DNA of 20,847 nt from CAMBDR01 sp046597185 (GCA_046597185.1 JBKJLF010000714.1:1-20847); one strand, 5' to 3'; positions 1 through 7,462 are shown, numbered from the stretch's first letter. Numbers and translations: made by a program. Notes: generated by a model from the sequence alone, not told the origin.

Positions 1-413
1 CTTGCGCGCCACTCGGCTACCTCGCGCTCCAGGCGGCGTTTGGTGAGTGCACGTTCCACCACCACTTTCAAAATATCCGGGTCGAGCGGTTTGGGTAAAA
101 AATCCCACGCGCCCAGGCTGATGGCGCGCAAGGCCAGCTCGCGCTCGGCGTGGCCGGTCATCACCACCACCGGCGTCCCGGCTAAGCCCGGCAACAGCGC
201 CAAACCTTCGTCCGGCGTAAAAGACGGCGGTAGGGCCAGATCCAGCAAAACCAGATCAAAACTGTTTTGCGCCGTCAATTGCAGCACCGCTTCGGCGGTG
301 GCCGCCATTTTAACGGCATAGCCAAGGCCAGTTAGCCAGTTGCCGCACAGGCGCTGGAAGGCGGGTTCATCATCGACCAGTAAAATGGATTGCATAGTGG
401 ATTGGCTATTCAT
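1..413 (-). CDS. Response regulator, receiver domain (3' end outside window)
   Basis: Only the first 137 or so residues are visible; the gene runs off the left edge. They form a complete CheY-like receiver domain: the acidic pair D14-D15 in ILLVDDEP, the phospho-acceptor D58 in FDLVLLDLALP, the switch threonine T86 in VVVMTGHAE and the conserved K108 in DFLPKPLDPD. A charged helix (ALTKRRLEREVAEWRA) follows. Such a linker commonly leads into an AAA+ sigma-54-interaction domain in NtrC-type regulators, but the output domain is not in the window, so the class is inferred. The ATG chosen (411-413) overlaps the stop of the upstream kinase as ATGA, which implies translational coupling; a second in-frame ATG lies six codons later. 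The partner is the histidine kinase directly upstream. A sigma-54 promoter lies about 2.7 kb away at 3154-3169. Confidence 0.88.
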   Translation of the reverse strand, partial: MNSQSTMQSILLVDDEPAFQRLCGNWLTGLGYAVKMAATAEAVLQLTAQNSFDLVLLDLALPPSFTPDEGLALLPGLAGTPVVVMTGHAERELALRAISLGAWDFLPKPLDPDILKVVVERALTKRRLEREVAEWRA

Positions 414-2305
414 GGTGCGCTCGGTAAAGTAAGTTCAAAACAGCAGTTCCAGCCGGGGCGCGCTACCAGTTGCACCTGACCGCCATGCGCTTCGGTTAAG
501 CGCCGCACAATCGCCAGCCCCAAACCGGTGCCGCCGGGGCGGCGGGTTTTAAAAGCCTGAAACAAATCGGGGGCCAAATCCGCTGCCACGCCGGGGCCGT
601 TGTCGCATACCCGTAGCACCAGCATGCCAGCCTGGCCGTCCATGCCAACCGTGCCGCGCTCAGCTTCGATGCGCAAGCGTGGCTGCGGACGCCCGCGTAA
701 CATGGCAATCGCATTATTGAGCAGGTTGACCAGGATTTGCTCGGTGCGCAGCCTGTCGCTCAGTGCATATAAATCGCTGGCGATATCGAGTTCGATATCG
801 ATCTGCACGTTGCCATGGATGGCCACGATGGTGCTGGCCAATTGGCTTAATTGCACGGCTTGGCAGTTGAGCTTGATTTCGCCGGAATAGCTGAGCAAAT
901 CTTGAATCAAGTGATCGGCGCGTTCGATTTGGGCGCGGATTTCGGCGCGGGTTTCCACGTTGCAGCTTACCGCCGCCATGCTGATGATATTTAAGGGATT
1001 GCGTAATTCATGTGCCACCGTGGCCGCCAGGCCGCCCAGTTCCAGCAAATGCGCTTGCTGCAGGCGGCGGTTTTCTTGTTCCGCATACAGCAATAATTGA
1101 TCGAGCCGGGCGCAAGCGGCTGCCAGCAGCGCGCCAAACACTTCACCCACCCGCAATACCGAGGGCGTGGCCCCTTCCCAGGCAATTAAATCACAGGCCC
1201 AGTTGGGGCTGTTGGCTTGATTTGGCGCAATCGTTGGCTTGCGCCAGCAATGCAGGCAGGGCATGTCGGCGATATTTTCCGGCGTGCGGCTACCCAATAC
1301 CACGGGTATGGTTTGGCGCAAGTGCGAGCCTAACAGCGCGCTGGCCACGGCTTCCAGTTCTTGCCAATCGTGCGCCGCTTCCAGTTTTACGCGCCATTCG
1401 GCCAGCACCCCGGTTGCCAAGTGGGTGCCGGGGAAGATGAATTTTTCCATCACATGCCGTATCGGGCGCTCCAGCGCCAAGATCGTGAACAACATGGCGC
1501 TACCCTGTAGCCAAAGCTGCCACAAGGGGAGATTCGCCAGCGGTGCAATGCCGATTTTGGCCGCCAAGCTAATCAGCAAACCGGCAGCCGCAATCGCCAG
1601 CAAACCCAGCGCCAGCCAAGCCAGCAGGCGGTTGGCCCACAGGTTAACCGCCATCAAATCATAGCGCAACACGCCAAACACCAGCAGCACCGCATAAAAC
1701 GGCAGCAAAATCACGCTATACGGAAAAATGTCAATGCCAAACGAAGCGTTTAAAAACATCAAGGTGGAAGCGGAACCCCACACGCCGGACAAACACAAGG
1801 CCAAAATTTGGCCGCGTTTTTTGGGTGCGGCAGCAGGCCATGCCATCAACAGTAAAATGTAAGCCCAGGAGCTGATGGCGGTTACCACAATACCCGGAAT
1901 CCAACCCCATAGCGGAAACACATAATAGCGCCGAAACTTAAGCCAAGGCAGCATCTGGCCCATGTCGAACACGGTAATCAAAATAATCAGCAGCAGCGCC
2001 CCGATATACCAGGCAACAATCGGCAGCAGGCGCACCCGCCCCAGAAAGCGGAACACGAAATGCAGAAACAGCACTGCATTCATCGGCCCGGTATTGACCA
2101 GCATTTTGCCGATGTGGCTCTGCTGCTCGCTACCCAGATTAATCATCAACTGGCCGGTGCCCCACAAGCCAATGCCCAAACAAAACAGCGCCAGCGCCTT
2201 CATGCCTGGCTGGCGGCCAGCCTTCACCCACAGCCAAATCGCCAGTACGGGGCTGATCAGGCTTTGCAGGATGAGCGAGAAATAGTAAATGCGGTAGGCA
2301 TCCAT
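410..2305 (-). CDS. Membrane-bound sensor histidine kinase
   Basis: A 631-residue two-component sensor kinase. Residues 1 to about 280 are strongly hydrophobic, with some seven to nine predicted membrane spans and no large periplasmic loop. The LRYDLMAVNLWANRLLAW segment (213-230) resembles the end of 7TM-type kinase sensor regions. A poorly conserved GAF-like linker (about 300-410) follows. The kinase core has the H box AHELRNPLN with phospho-acceptor H432, the N box around N527 (ILVNLLNNA), G1 DNGPG (568-572) and G2 GGTGLGLAIV (591-600), which is a HisKA plus HATPase_c core. The linker carries a CxxC pair (C350, C353) in MPCLHCW. The signal is unknown; a membrane property or lipophilic cue would suit a sensor with no large external domain. 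No good Shine-Dalgarno precedes the ATG. The gene ends in an ATGA overlap with the response regulator. A 27-bp near-palindrome sits 25 bp upstream of the start. Confidence 0.92.
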   Translation of the reverse strand: MDAYRIYYFSLILQSLISPVLAIWLWVKAGRQPGMKALALFCLGIGLWGTGQLMINLGSEQQSHIGKMLVNTGPMNAVLFLHFVFRFLGRVRLLPIVAWYIGALLLIILITVFDMGQMLPWLKFRRYYVFPLWGWIPGIVVTAISSWAYILLLMAWPAAAPKKRGQILALCLSGVWGSASTLMFLNASFGIDIFPYSVILLPFYAVLLVFGVLRYDLMAVNLWANRLLAWLALGLLAIAAAGLLISLAAKIGIAPLANLPLWQLWLQGSAMLFTILALERPIRHVMEKFIFPGTHLATGVLAEWRVKLEAAHDWQELEAVASALLGSHLRQTIPVVLGSRTPENIADMPCLHCWRKPTIAPNQANSPNWACDLIAWEGATPSVLRVGEVFGALLAAACARLDQLLLYAEQENRRLQQAHLLELGGLAATVAHELRNPLNIISMAAVSCNVETRAEIRAQIERADHLIQDLLSYSGEIKLNCQAVQLSQLASTIVAIHGNVQIDIELDIASDLYALSDRLRTEQILVNLLNNAIAMLRGRPQPRLRIEAERGTVGMDGQAGMLVLRVCDNGPGVAADLAPDLFQAFKTRRPGGTGLGLAIVRRLTEAHGGQVQLVARPGWNCCFELTLPSAP

Positions 2306-2324
2306 GGTGGGCGACCAGAGTTAA

Positions 2325-2426
2325 TTATTCAGTCGGAGACAGGCTGTCACCGACTGACTGCCGTCTTTGCTCGTCATACACCCGGCGAATGGTGTAGCCA
2401 TCAAATTCTGTGGGGAGTATTTTCAT
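2325..2426 (-). pseudogene. 33-codon ORF, Bro-N-like N-terminal remnant or leader peptide
   Basis: A short ORF (MKILPTEFDGYTIRRVYDEQ, then thirteen unrelated residues) that ends 19 bp before the kinase start. It has a good Shine-Dalgarno, AAGGA nine bases before ATG 2424-2426. The run FDGYTIRRVYDE resembles the first strands of Bro-N/DinD-like proteins, which usually open with a 'F.g..iRR.yde..e.w.fsvvDi' pattern. The homologous part stops after about 20 residues, so this is probably the 5' scrap of a lost gene. Because of its RBS and its position ahead of the kinase it could now act as a translated leader. The family link rests on about 12 residues. Confidence 0.35.
2330..2356. promoter_or_regulatory. 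27-bp near-perfect palindrome upstream of the kinase
   Basis: The arms CAGTCGGAGACAG (2330-2342) and CTGTCACCGACTG (2344-2356) are inverted repeats with one mismatch around a single central base. The centre lies about 38 bp upstream of the kinase ATG, overlapping the end of the 33-codon ORF. No U-tract follows in the minus direction (AATAATTAA instead), so an operator or a leader hairpin is more likely than a terminator. Autoregulation by the adjacent response regulator is a guess. Confidence 0.5.
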
Positions 2427-2456
2427 TGCGCGGAATCCTTTATTGGTCGTTGACGG

Positions 2457-2603
2457 CTTCATTCAGCCACCCAGGCGCTTCAAAATCAAAACCCGATCAA
2501 GAAAATAACAGTGCCTGTAAAAATATTATTCATTGATTTTATTCACTTTAAAAAAAGGTGCCTTCATCCAGCCCGCCATTCAATCAAAACCCAATCAAGA
2601 AAC
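2457..2603. repeat. Imperfect direct repeat, two copies
   Basis: Two related stretches of about 40-47 bp, near 2457-2503 and 2563-2603. Each begins with CTTCAT(T/C)CAGCC and ends with TCAAAACCC(G/A)ATCAAGAAA. The second copy ends at the stop codon of the decayed AlbA_2-type gene. The region has no intact gene; the repeat may record a duplication or a deletion event in this islet. Confidence 0.5.
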
Positions 2604-2965
2604 TTATGCCCAATGGGGCAGGTAGCCCGCACGTGGGTGTTCCGTGTCTGCAATACGAATCCAACCGGCGGCCAGGGCCCTGTTAATTACCGTGGTCGCT
2701 TGCCCTGCATCAGGCATGCGTCAAAGGCACTTAACTGGTTGGCAAAAAGAATCGCGCCCAGATTGGTGATATTCCAGCGATCACCGACATCTTTCACGAT
2801 AATTCGGTCGGCGGCTTCAAGGCGATCAAAGATACGCTTTCGATTGGCCAGCAGAGGCTGTTTGGATAAACGGAAATACTGGCTGTAATCCAGCAACGCC
2901 AGCACTTCATCGCTTGGGGTTCTCCACAAAATCGGCATACAAAGGCAATTCTAACATCTTCCAAC
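2604..2965 (-). pseudogene. Decayed AlbA_2/Schlafen-like ATP-binding protein (remnant)
   Basis: Pieces of one gene can be read on the minus strand. The longest, codons 2690-2938, gives DEVLALLDYSQYF, then RIIVKDVG and WNITNLGAILFANQLSAFD. This matches the middle of AlbA_2/AAA-4 'putative DNA-binding, ATP-binding' proteins, which carry an ITNLGAiLFA signature. The frame then dies at the stop 2687-2689. In a shifted frame, 2604-2711, it reads DAGQATTVINRALAAGWIRI and ends GYLPHWA-stop, much like the '...Y.pfWA' C-terminus of that family, so a large central part is missing. Upstream, in the same frame as the first piece, an in-frame TAG (2951-2953) separates it from AFVRVG, where family members have RvGs. 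An open but unassigned stretch continues up to about 3121. Intact relatives are several hundred residues long. Stop, frameshift and deletions together mark a dead gene. Confidence 0.65.
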
Positions 2966-3071
2966 CCTGACAAATGCGCGTGTTGTGGTGGTTTCTTCGA
3001 TTCTGGTTTGCCTGGCCGCTAAGTCTGCCAGATATGCTGGCCGATAAGCAACTTGATAGCCCAACCGACCC

Positions 3072-3094
3072 AACTGTATAGCAAGCTTACAGTT
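3072..3094. promoter_or_regulatory. Inverted repeat, candidate enhancer (UAS) for the sigma-54 promoter
   Basis: AACTGTA (3072-3078), a nine-base spacer, then TACAGTT (3088-3094): perfect seven-base arms. The centre (3083) lies about 96 bp upstream of the transcription start predicted from the sigma-54 promoter. This is a usual distance for a dyad bound by an NtrC-family activator. Binding is inferred, not shown. Confidence 0.45.
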
Positions 3095-3153
3095 ACGCAC
3101 CAGCGGCGCAAATAAAATCCTTTAAAAACAATGGCTTGGTGATTATTGGCAAG

Positions 3154-3169
3154 TGGCATGGGTTTTGCA
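3154..3169 (+). promoter_or_regulatory. Sigma-54 (RpoN) -24/-12 promoter
   Basis: TGGCAT, five bases, TTGCA fits the TGGCAC-N5-TTGCA consensus with one mismatch. The invariant GG (3155-3156) and GC (3167-3168) are separated by exactly ten bases. The predicted start of transcription is near 3180, twenty bases before the ATG at 3200. It drives the membrane protein and desaturase genes and rules out the in-frame starts at 3146 and 3158. Confidence 0.65.
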
Positions 3170-3199
3170 CTTATCAGGTATCAACCTGTGAGAGCCATC

Positions 3200-3730
3200 A
3201 TGAACATTCAACTTACCGCCGTCGTCAGCCATGTCATCCCTTACCGCACCGCATGGGTGCGCCTCAACCGTGTGTTGGCATGGGCCATGCTGGCAGCGCC
3301 TGTGTTTGAACTGGTATTGAAAATCAGTTTGGCTAACAGCATTCTGGCTGATTTCGTTCTGATGTTGGCGCATGGCGCATTATCGTTGTGGCTGTTTGGG
3401 GTGCCCAAGTTGAAGGGGAAAAATTTTATTTTTACCATGCACATCATGGGCATTCGGGCCATGGGTTTGAGTCCGCGTAACCTTTTTTTATTGTCAGGTT
3501 ACCGGATTGCGCTCCCCATCGTTATTTTGAGTCTGGGATTTATCTCCCCATGGTTTTTACTACTCATCATATTTGCGCTCTATCCATTTCTTAGATGGGG
3601 CATCTCGCTGATTCAACACATTTATCTGGCACTCAAATATGCCCTGCAACGCTATCGCTTGTCACCAAACTATGCATATTGGCTCGTGGTGCTCTACCTC
3701 GGGCTGTGGTTGGCAAATGTCTTTAAATAA
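3200..3730 (+). CDS. Small integral membrane protein of unknown function
   Basis: A 176-residue hydrophobic protein (MNIQLTAVVS...) with about four to five probable membrane spans, near residues 25-45, 50-67, 95-115, 118-140 and 155-174. A lysine-rich turn (KLKGKN) separates the second and third spans. No family is recognised. The ATG at 3200 is preferred over in-frame TTG 3146 and ATG 3158 because a GAGAG motif lies a few bases upstream and because the predicted sigma-54 transcript starts near 3180. The desaturase gene begins 19 bp after its stop, so the two are almost surely co-transcribed. A role beside the desaturase (membrane partner or electron-transfer helper) is only a guess; no haem or metal ligand pattern is evident. 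Confidence 0.7.
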   Translation: MNIQLTAVVSHVIPYRTAWVRLNRVLAWAMLAAPVFELVLKISLANSILADFVLMLAHGALSLWLFGVPKLKGKNFIFTMHIMGIRAMGLSPRNLFLLSGYRIALPIVILSLGFISPWFLLLIIFALYPFLRWGISLIQHIYLALKYALQRYRLSPNYAYWLVVLYLGLWLANVFK

Positions 3731-3749
3731 TCATCTCAGGAGTAATATC

Positions 3750-4673
3750 ATGACTCATCTTGCCAGTGCTATCGGCCAAGCATTTATCTTGCCAAATCAT
3801 GAGCGCGTTTGTGAAAGCGCTCGTGTCAGCGCACCCGCCGCCTCTTTGCCACCACTGAAAAAATTGGATCGGCGCGCGGCAGGCTTGCCGCATTTGACTG
3901 CCCTGGGTAGCGATTTTCAGCTTGTCACGCCGTTCCAGCGCCTGCTGGGGCCAGGCTTACCCTTACTCTCGCTGCTGATGTTTGGTGTGTCTTATGGCTT
4001 CGGTTATTATGCCTTGCTACCCGTGATTTTGTTGATGCATTTTATTGTTGCGGTGCGCTTCACGCATGATTTGCTGCATGGTACGGCCGGTGTTAGCCCC
4101 CGCACCACCGAATGGGGCTTGTTTGCCATGAGTTTGTTGTTGCTGGAAAGCGCGCATGCCTTTCGGGCCGGGCATTTACATCATCATAGCCATTGTTTGG
4201 GGGAAGATGATTTTGAAGGCGCGCCCGCGCATGTGAGCTTGTTTGCGGCCTTGGCGGCAGGGCCGCTGTACATTCCACAATATTGGTTGCATGCGTACCG
4301 CCTTGGTAAAAACCAGGAGCAAAAGCGCTGGATGCGGGTGGAATTGCTGGCCGCCATTGGCCTGGTGTTGTGTGCGATTGCCTTGCTGCCTTGGAGTGCC
4401 GCGCCACTGTGCTATTTTGTGGGCGTCTGGCTGGGTAGCTGGTTTTATCCGATCACTACGGCATGGTTGCCCCACTTTAAACCAAATAATGCCGTGCTGG
4501 GGCAGGCGCGCACCGTGCGTGGCAAAATTATACCGGCGTTGCTGTGCAATCTGTCCTATCATCTGGAACATCATTTGTATCCGCAGGTGCCCAGCTATAA
4601 TTTGGCACGCCTGGCTAAGCAGCTTGACCCCCATTTCGCCAGAATGGGGGTAGCCGTGCCAAGGGTGTATTGA
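3750..4673 (+). CDS. Fatty acid desaturase family membrane di-iron protein
   Basis: A 307-residue protein with the three histidine boxes of the membrane di-iron desaturase/hydroxylase superfamily (FA_desaturase): HDLLH (106-110), HLHHHSH (142-148) and HLEHHLYPQVPSYNL (271-285). Hydrophobic spans lie at about 68-103, 123-133, 165-180 and 199-235. The family oxidises acyl chains or carotenoids at a non-haem di-iron site using O2 and an external electron donor. The exact substrate cannot be read from the sequence; fatty acid desaturation is the default, and a carotenoid hydroxylase is the main alternative, though no carotenoid genes are nearby. The start is ATG 3750, preceded by a clear AGGAG; the longer frame upstream overlaps the previous gene. 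It is the second gene of the sigma-54-driven pair and converges with the serine hydrolase gene 22 bp downstream. Confidence 0.85.
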   Translation: MTHLASAIGQAFILPNHERVCESARVSAPAASLPPLKKLDRRAAGLPHLTALGSDFQLVTPFQRLLGPGLPLLSLLMFGVSYGFGYYALLPVILLMHFIVAVRFTHDLLHGTAGVSPRTTEWGLFAMSLLLLESAHAFRAGHLHHHSHCLGEDDFEGAPAHVSLFAALAAGPLYIPQYWLHAYRLGKNQEQKRWMRVELLAAIGLVLCAIALLPWSAAPLCYFVGVWLGSWFYPITTAWLPHFKPNNAVLGQARTVRGKIIPALLCNLSYHLEHHLYPQVPSYNLARLAKQLDPHFARMGVAVPRVY

Positions 4674-4695
4674 TGGCATTGGCTTGGTTGTTGGC

Positions 4696-6207
4696 TTATT
4701 TTGCCGTCGTAGCCTTGGGCAGGCGCTGAATCAATAAGCCCAGGCTATCTGCCAGCGGGCTGGCCGCGCCATCATGGTTCGCCATCACCGCCACCGTAAA
4801 GCCTTGATCAACAAACATATCCAGTTGCGAATTCAAACCGGTGAAGCCGCCGCTATGCCCAATCACCCGGCCAGCCGGGGTGGGGCGGATCTGAAAACCG
4901 TAGCCATAGCCATGTTTGCTGTGATCTTGCCACAGCGTTGCCAACGTCGCCGGTTTGACCAGCTTGCCCGCCTGCAAAGCTTGCGCAAAGCGTAGCAAGT
5001 CGGGCGAGGTGGCATAGCCGCCGCCAGCCGGGCCACCGCGCAGCACGTGTTTGAAAGTATTTTCCAGCCATGGGGCGCTGCCGCCGAAGTCGGGGAAATA
5101 ACCCATGGCCAGGTTTTCTACCGGTTCATCCAAGGGGTAGCTATCGCTGTTTTTCATGCCCGCTGGTTGGTAGACGTTCTTGCGTACGTAATCAAAATAA
5201 TTTTGTCCGCTGACTTTTTCAATCACCACGCCCAGGAGCAGCATGCCGGTATTGCTGTAGGCATAGTTGCTGCCGGGTGGGAATTTGAGTTTGTCGCCAT
5301 TCACCAGCGGTTTGTAGTCGTCCAGTTCGCGGAACAGGTCGCGCGAGCTTTTTTCATAGGTTTCGTTAAAGTAGCTGCCCAGGCCCGAAGTGTGGCTTAA
5401 TAATTGATGAATCGTGATTTGATCGGTGATCTCTTTGGGGAGCCAGGTGTCATCAATATATTTGCTGATTTTATCGTCATACGCCAGCTTGCCCTGTTCC
5501 ACCAATTGCGCAATCGAAACGGCGGTGAACATTTTATTCATTGAACCCAGATTGAATTTGGTATCGATATTATTCTTCACATGATAGCGTTTGCTGGCTT
5601 CGCCACAGGCCATGCTGAGTATCACTTTGTTGCCGTGCGCAATCATTGCGCTGCCGGAAAATACTTGTTTCTCGCAGCCTTTTTGCACCAATTTTTGGGC
5701 TTGATCCAGCATCGCCTGTTCGTTGGCCAGGGGTTGGGTTTTGCCTTGCGGTGGCAGCGCCCGAGTCAAACGGAATCGTTTGATCAGCGGTTTGGGGTCA
5801 TTGGTCAATTCCATTTCGATGGCATGCCAGCCACCGTACAGGCGGTCTTTCAGGATAAGCACGCGTTTATCGGGTGTGGCAGTTTGGCTTGGGAAAGTGC
5901 GTAGTGCATACCAATCCAGCCCTGTGGTTTGCTGCCATAAACCGGAAAAAAATTCCAGGTGAGCATCAAACGGAAAACGCTTTTGGAATTCCGGGGTGGT
6001 GTATTTTTCAATAAACTCGCGCACCGCTTCGGGTTTATGCGTATTAAGCGTGGTCAGTATGGCTTGAATCGGCACGAGGCTGGCGTCTTTAGGGAGCGCG
6101 GTTTGGTCTTCGAAGTTTTCAGGGGGCGGGGTTTGAGCCTGGCTGGCCTGGTGCGGCAGAGCCAATAACAGTGGGAGTAAAATTGCAGCGAGGGTGGTAT
6201 GACGCAT
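4696..6207 (-). CDS. Exported serine hydrolase, beta-lactamase/class C-like family
   Basis: A 503-residue protein from ATG 6205-6207. The start was chosen because it gives a proper signal peptide (MRHTTLAAILLPLLLALPHQ then ASQAQ) with GAAAG upstream. Residues about 35-150 form an extra N-terminal domain of NTF2-like appearance. The catalytic domain (about 160-495) has SxxK at S222-M-N-K225, the YxN motif at Y317-S-N and HSGG at 451-454 in place of KTG, as in esterases and peptidases of the beta-lactamase superfamily (Pfam Beta-lactamase, EstB/D-aminopeptidase-like). It probably acts in the periplasm on an ester or amide. A true antibiotic-resistance role is unlikely given HxG and the added domain. 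It follows the S41 protease gene on the same strand, 106 bp downstream, across a possible terminator. Confidence 0.85.
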   Translation of the reverse strand: MRHTTLAAILLPLLLALPHQASQAQTPPPENFEDQTALPKDASLVPIQAILTTLNTHKPEAVREFIEKYTTPEFQKRFPFDAHLEFFSGLWQQTTGLDWYALRTFPSQTATPDKRVLILKDRLYGGWHAIEMELTNDPKPLIKRFRLTRALPPQGKTQPLANEQAMLDQAQKLVQKGCEKQVFSGSAMIAHGNKVILSMACGEASKRYHVKNNIDTKFNLGSMNKMFTAVSIAQLVEQGKLAYDDKISKYIDDTWLPKEITDQITIHQLLSHTSGLGSYFNETYEKSSRDLFRELDDYKPLVNGDKLKFPPGSNYAYSNTGMLLLGVVIEKVSGQNYFDYVRKNVYQPAGMKNSDSYPLDEPVENLAMGYFPDFGGSAPWLENTFKHVLRGGPAGGGYATSPDLLRFAQALQAGKLVKPATLATLWQDHSKHGYGYGFQIRPTPAGRVIGHSGGFTGLNSQLDMFVDQGFTVAVMANHDGAASPLADSLGLLIQRLPKATTAK

Positions 6208-6233
6208 ATTGATCTTTCGATTGAACAGTGGGT

Positions 6234-6260
6234 ATAACAACGGGGCCATTCAGACCCCCG
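6234..6260 (-). terminator. Possible terminator after the S41 protease gene
   Basis: On the minus strand CGGGG (6256-6260) and CCCCG (6241-6245) form a five-pair GC stem with a ten-base loop, followed by TTGTTAT. It lies between the S41 protease stop and the serine hydrolase start. The U-tract is poor, so termination may be partial. Confidence 0.35.
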
Positions 6261-6313
6261 CTGTGGATTCGTTGTGGATTATATATCATTAGATTGGCAT
6301 GGTATGCCCGAGT

Positions 6314-7462
6314 TCAGGGCTTGGCTTTGAGTGCATCCAACTTCGCTTGCACCTCGTCCATGGCCTTTTGCAAACCGACTTTGCGCCAAGGTTCGGCAAT
6401 CTTATCCAGCACCGGTTTGGTGGCCAGCAATTGCGCAGTGAGTAAGGCTTGGTCGGCAGGGACCGCAATGTCCGGCTTGACGCCCGTGCCTTCCCAATTG
6501 GTTTTGGTAATCGGGCTAATTGCGCGCCCATTGGGAATAAACACCGCAATGTGCTGGGCCAGTTTATAGCCATCACCCGGATTCGCGCCGCCGCCCGTGG
6601 TAGCGCCCACCAGCGTGGCGCGTTTCAGATTTTTCAGATTGTAGCTAAATTCTTCCGCTGCCGAAAAAGTGCGCTCGCTGGTCAGTACATACACCGGTTT
6701 CTCGCCGCCAAAGCGCTTGCCTGGCACCACCGCGTGCGTCCAAAACTGGCGGGTTTGATTGCCTTCGCGGAAATACAAGTCGTTGAGGTGGACCAGTTCC
6801 GGGTCAAACAAATAGCTGCTGATCAGGGCTACCATGGCCGGGTCGCCACCACCATTTTTGCGCAAGTCGATAATCAGGGCATTTGCGCCGCTGGCCACCG
6901 TCATGGCGGCCGCTACCACTTCGCCGCTGGTGTCGGCACTCAGAAAGCCGCCCAATTCCAGATAGCCGATATTGCCTGGCAGGCGCTCGTATTTTTCTAC
7001 GCCATAATTGCGCAGGCGTTCAAATTCGAGCGCTTTTTCAATTTCAGCCTTGCTCGGTTTTTGGGTGGCGCGCTGTGCGGCGGGGATATCTTCCGGCACC
7101 GGATCTTGGGAATTCATCAGGCGGATGTGTTTGTCGTGGCTAATTGCGCGCAAGTGTTCGGTCAGCAGTGTGGTCAGTTGATTTGCGCTGGTAATTTGGG
7201 CGTATTCACCGCGTTTTTCGCGCGCCTCAATATCTGCCGCCATTTTCTCGCCCACTTCGGGAAAAACATAAAACGCGCGCATTTTACGGCTTAAGTTGCT
7301 CAATACCTGGCTGCGGGTTTTGGCATCGATTTGACTATCTGGCGGTAATTGATTCGGTGCTGCTTGCATCTGCGGTGCGGCAGTCGTTTGGGCGATGCCA
7401 ACACCAGTGTGTAAGCTGAGGCACACCGCACAACTGAGAATACTTGTCTTTAAGAATTTCAT
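6314..7462 (-). CDS. S41 family serine peptidase, exported
   Basis: A 382-residue protein with an N-terminal signal peptide (MKFLKTSILSCAVCLSLHTG, cleavage likely near GIAQ). An IRBP-like helical N-domain (about 45-120) precedes the tail-specific-protease core. In the core, ALIIDLRKNGGGDPAMV (195-211) is the S41 substrate-loop strand and TSERTFSAAEEF (261-272) carries the probable nucleophile S267; GATTGGGANPGD (286-297) follows. The protein lacks an obvious PDZ domain, so it resembles the short 'S41 family peptidase' group of exported proteins rather than CtpA/Prc. Substrates are unknown. It is transcribed divergently from the Lrp-type regulator across a 132-bp gap, which makes it a plausible target of that regulator. 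It shares orientation with the serine hydrolase gene. Confidence 0.87.
   Translation of the reverse strand: MKFLKTSILSCAVCLSLHTGVGIAQTTAAPQMQAAPNQLPPDSQIDAKTRSQVLSNLSRKMRAFYVFPEVGEKMAADIEAREKRGEYAQITSANQLTTLLTEHLRAISHDKHIRLMNSQDPVPEDIPAAQRATQKPSKAEIEKALEFERLRNYGVEKYERLPGNIGYLELGGFLSADTSGEVVAAAMTVASGANALIIDLRKNGGGDPAMVALISSYLFDPELVHLNDLYFREGNQTRQFWTHAVVPGKRFGGEKPVYVLTSERTFSAAEEFSYNLKNLKRATLVGATTGGGANPGDGYKLAQHIAVFIPNGRAISPITKTNWEGTGVKPDIAVPADQALLTAQLLATKPVLDKIAEPWRKVGLQKAMDEVQAKLDALKAKP

Noticed and set aside
3146..3199. Longer N-terminus for the small membrane protein (TTG 3146 or ATG 3158)
   Set aside because: The predicted sigma-54 transcript starts near 3180, and the extension overlaps the promoter and has no ribosome site.
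4696..6207. Antibiotic-resistance beta-lactamase
   Set aside because: HxG replaces KTG and an extra N-terminal domain is present; this fits the esterase/peptidase side of the superfamily.
6449..7294. 281-codon plus-strand ORF opposite the S41 protease
   Set aside because: Shadow frame; the opposite strand has a signal peptide and S41 motifs.
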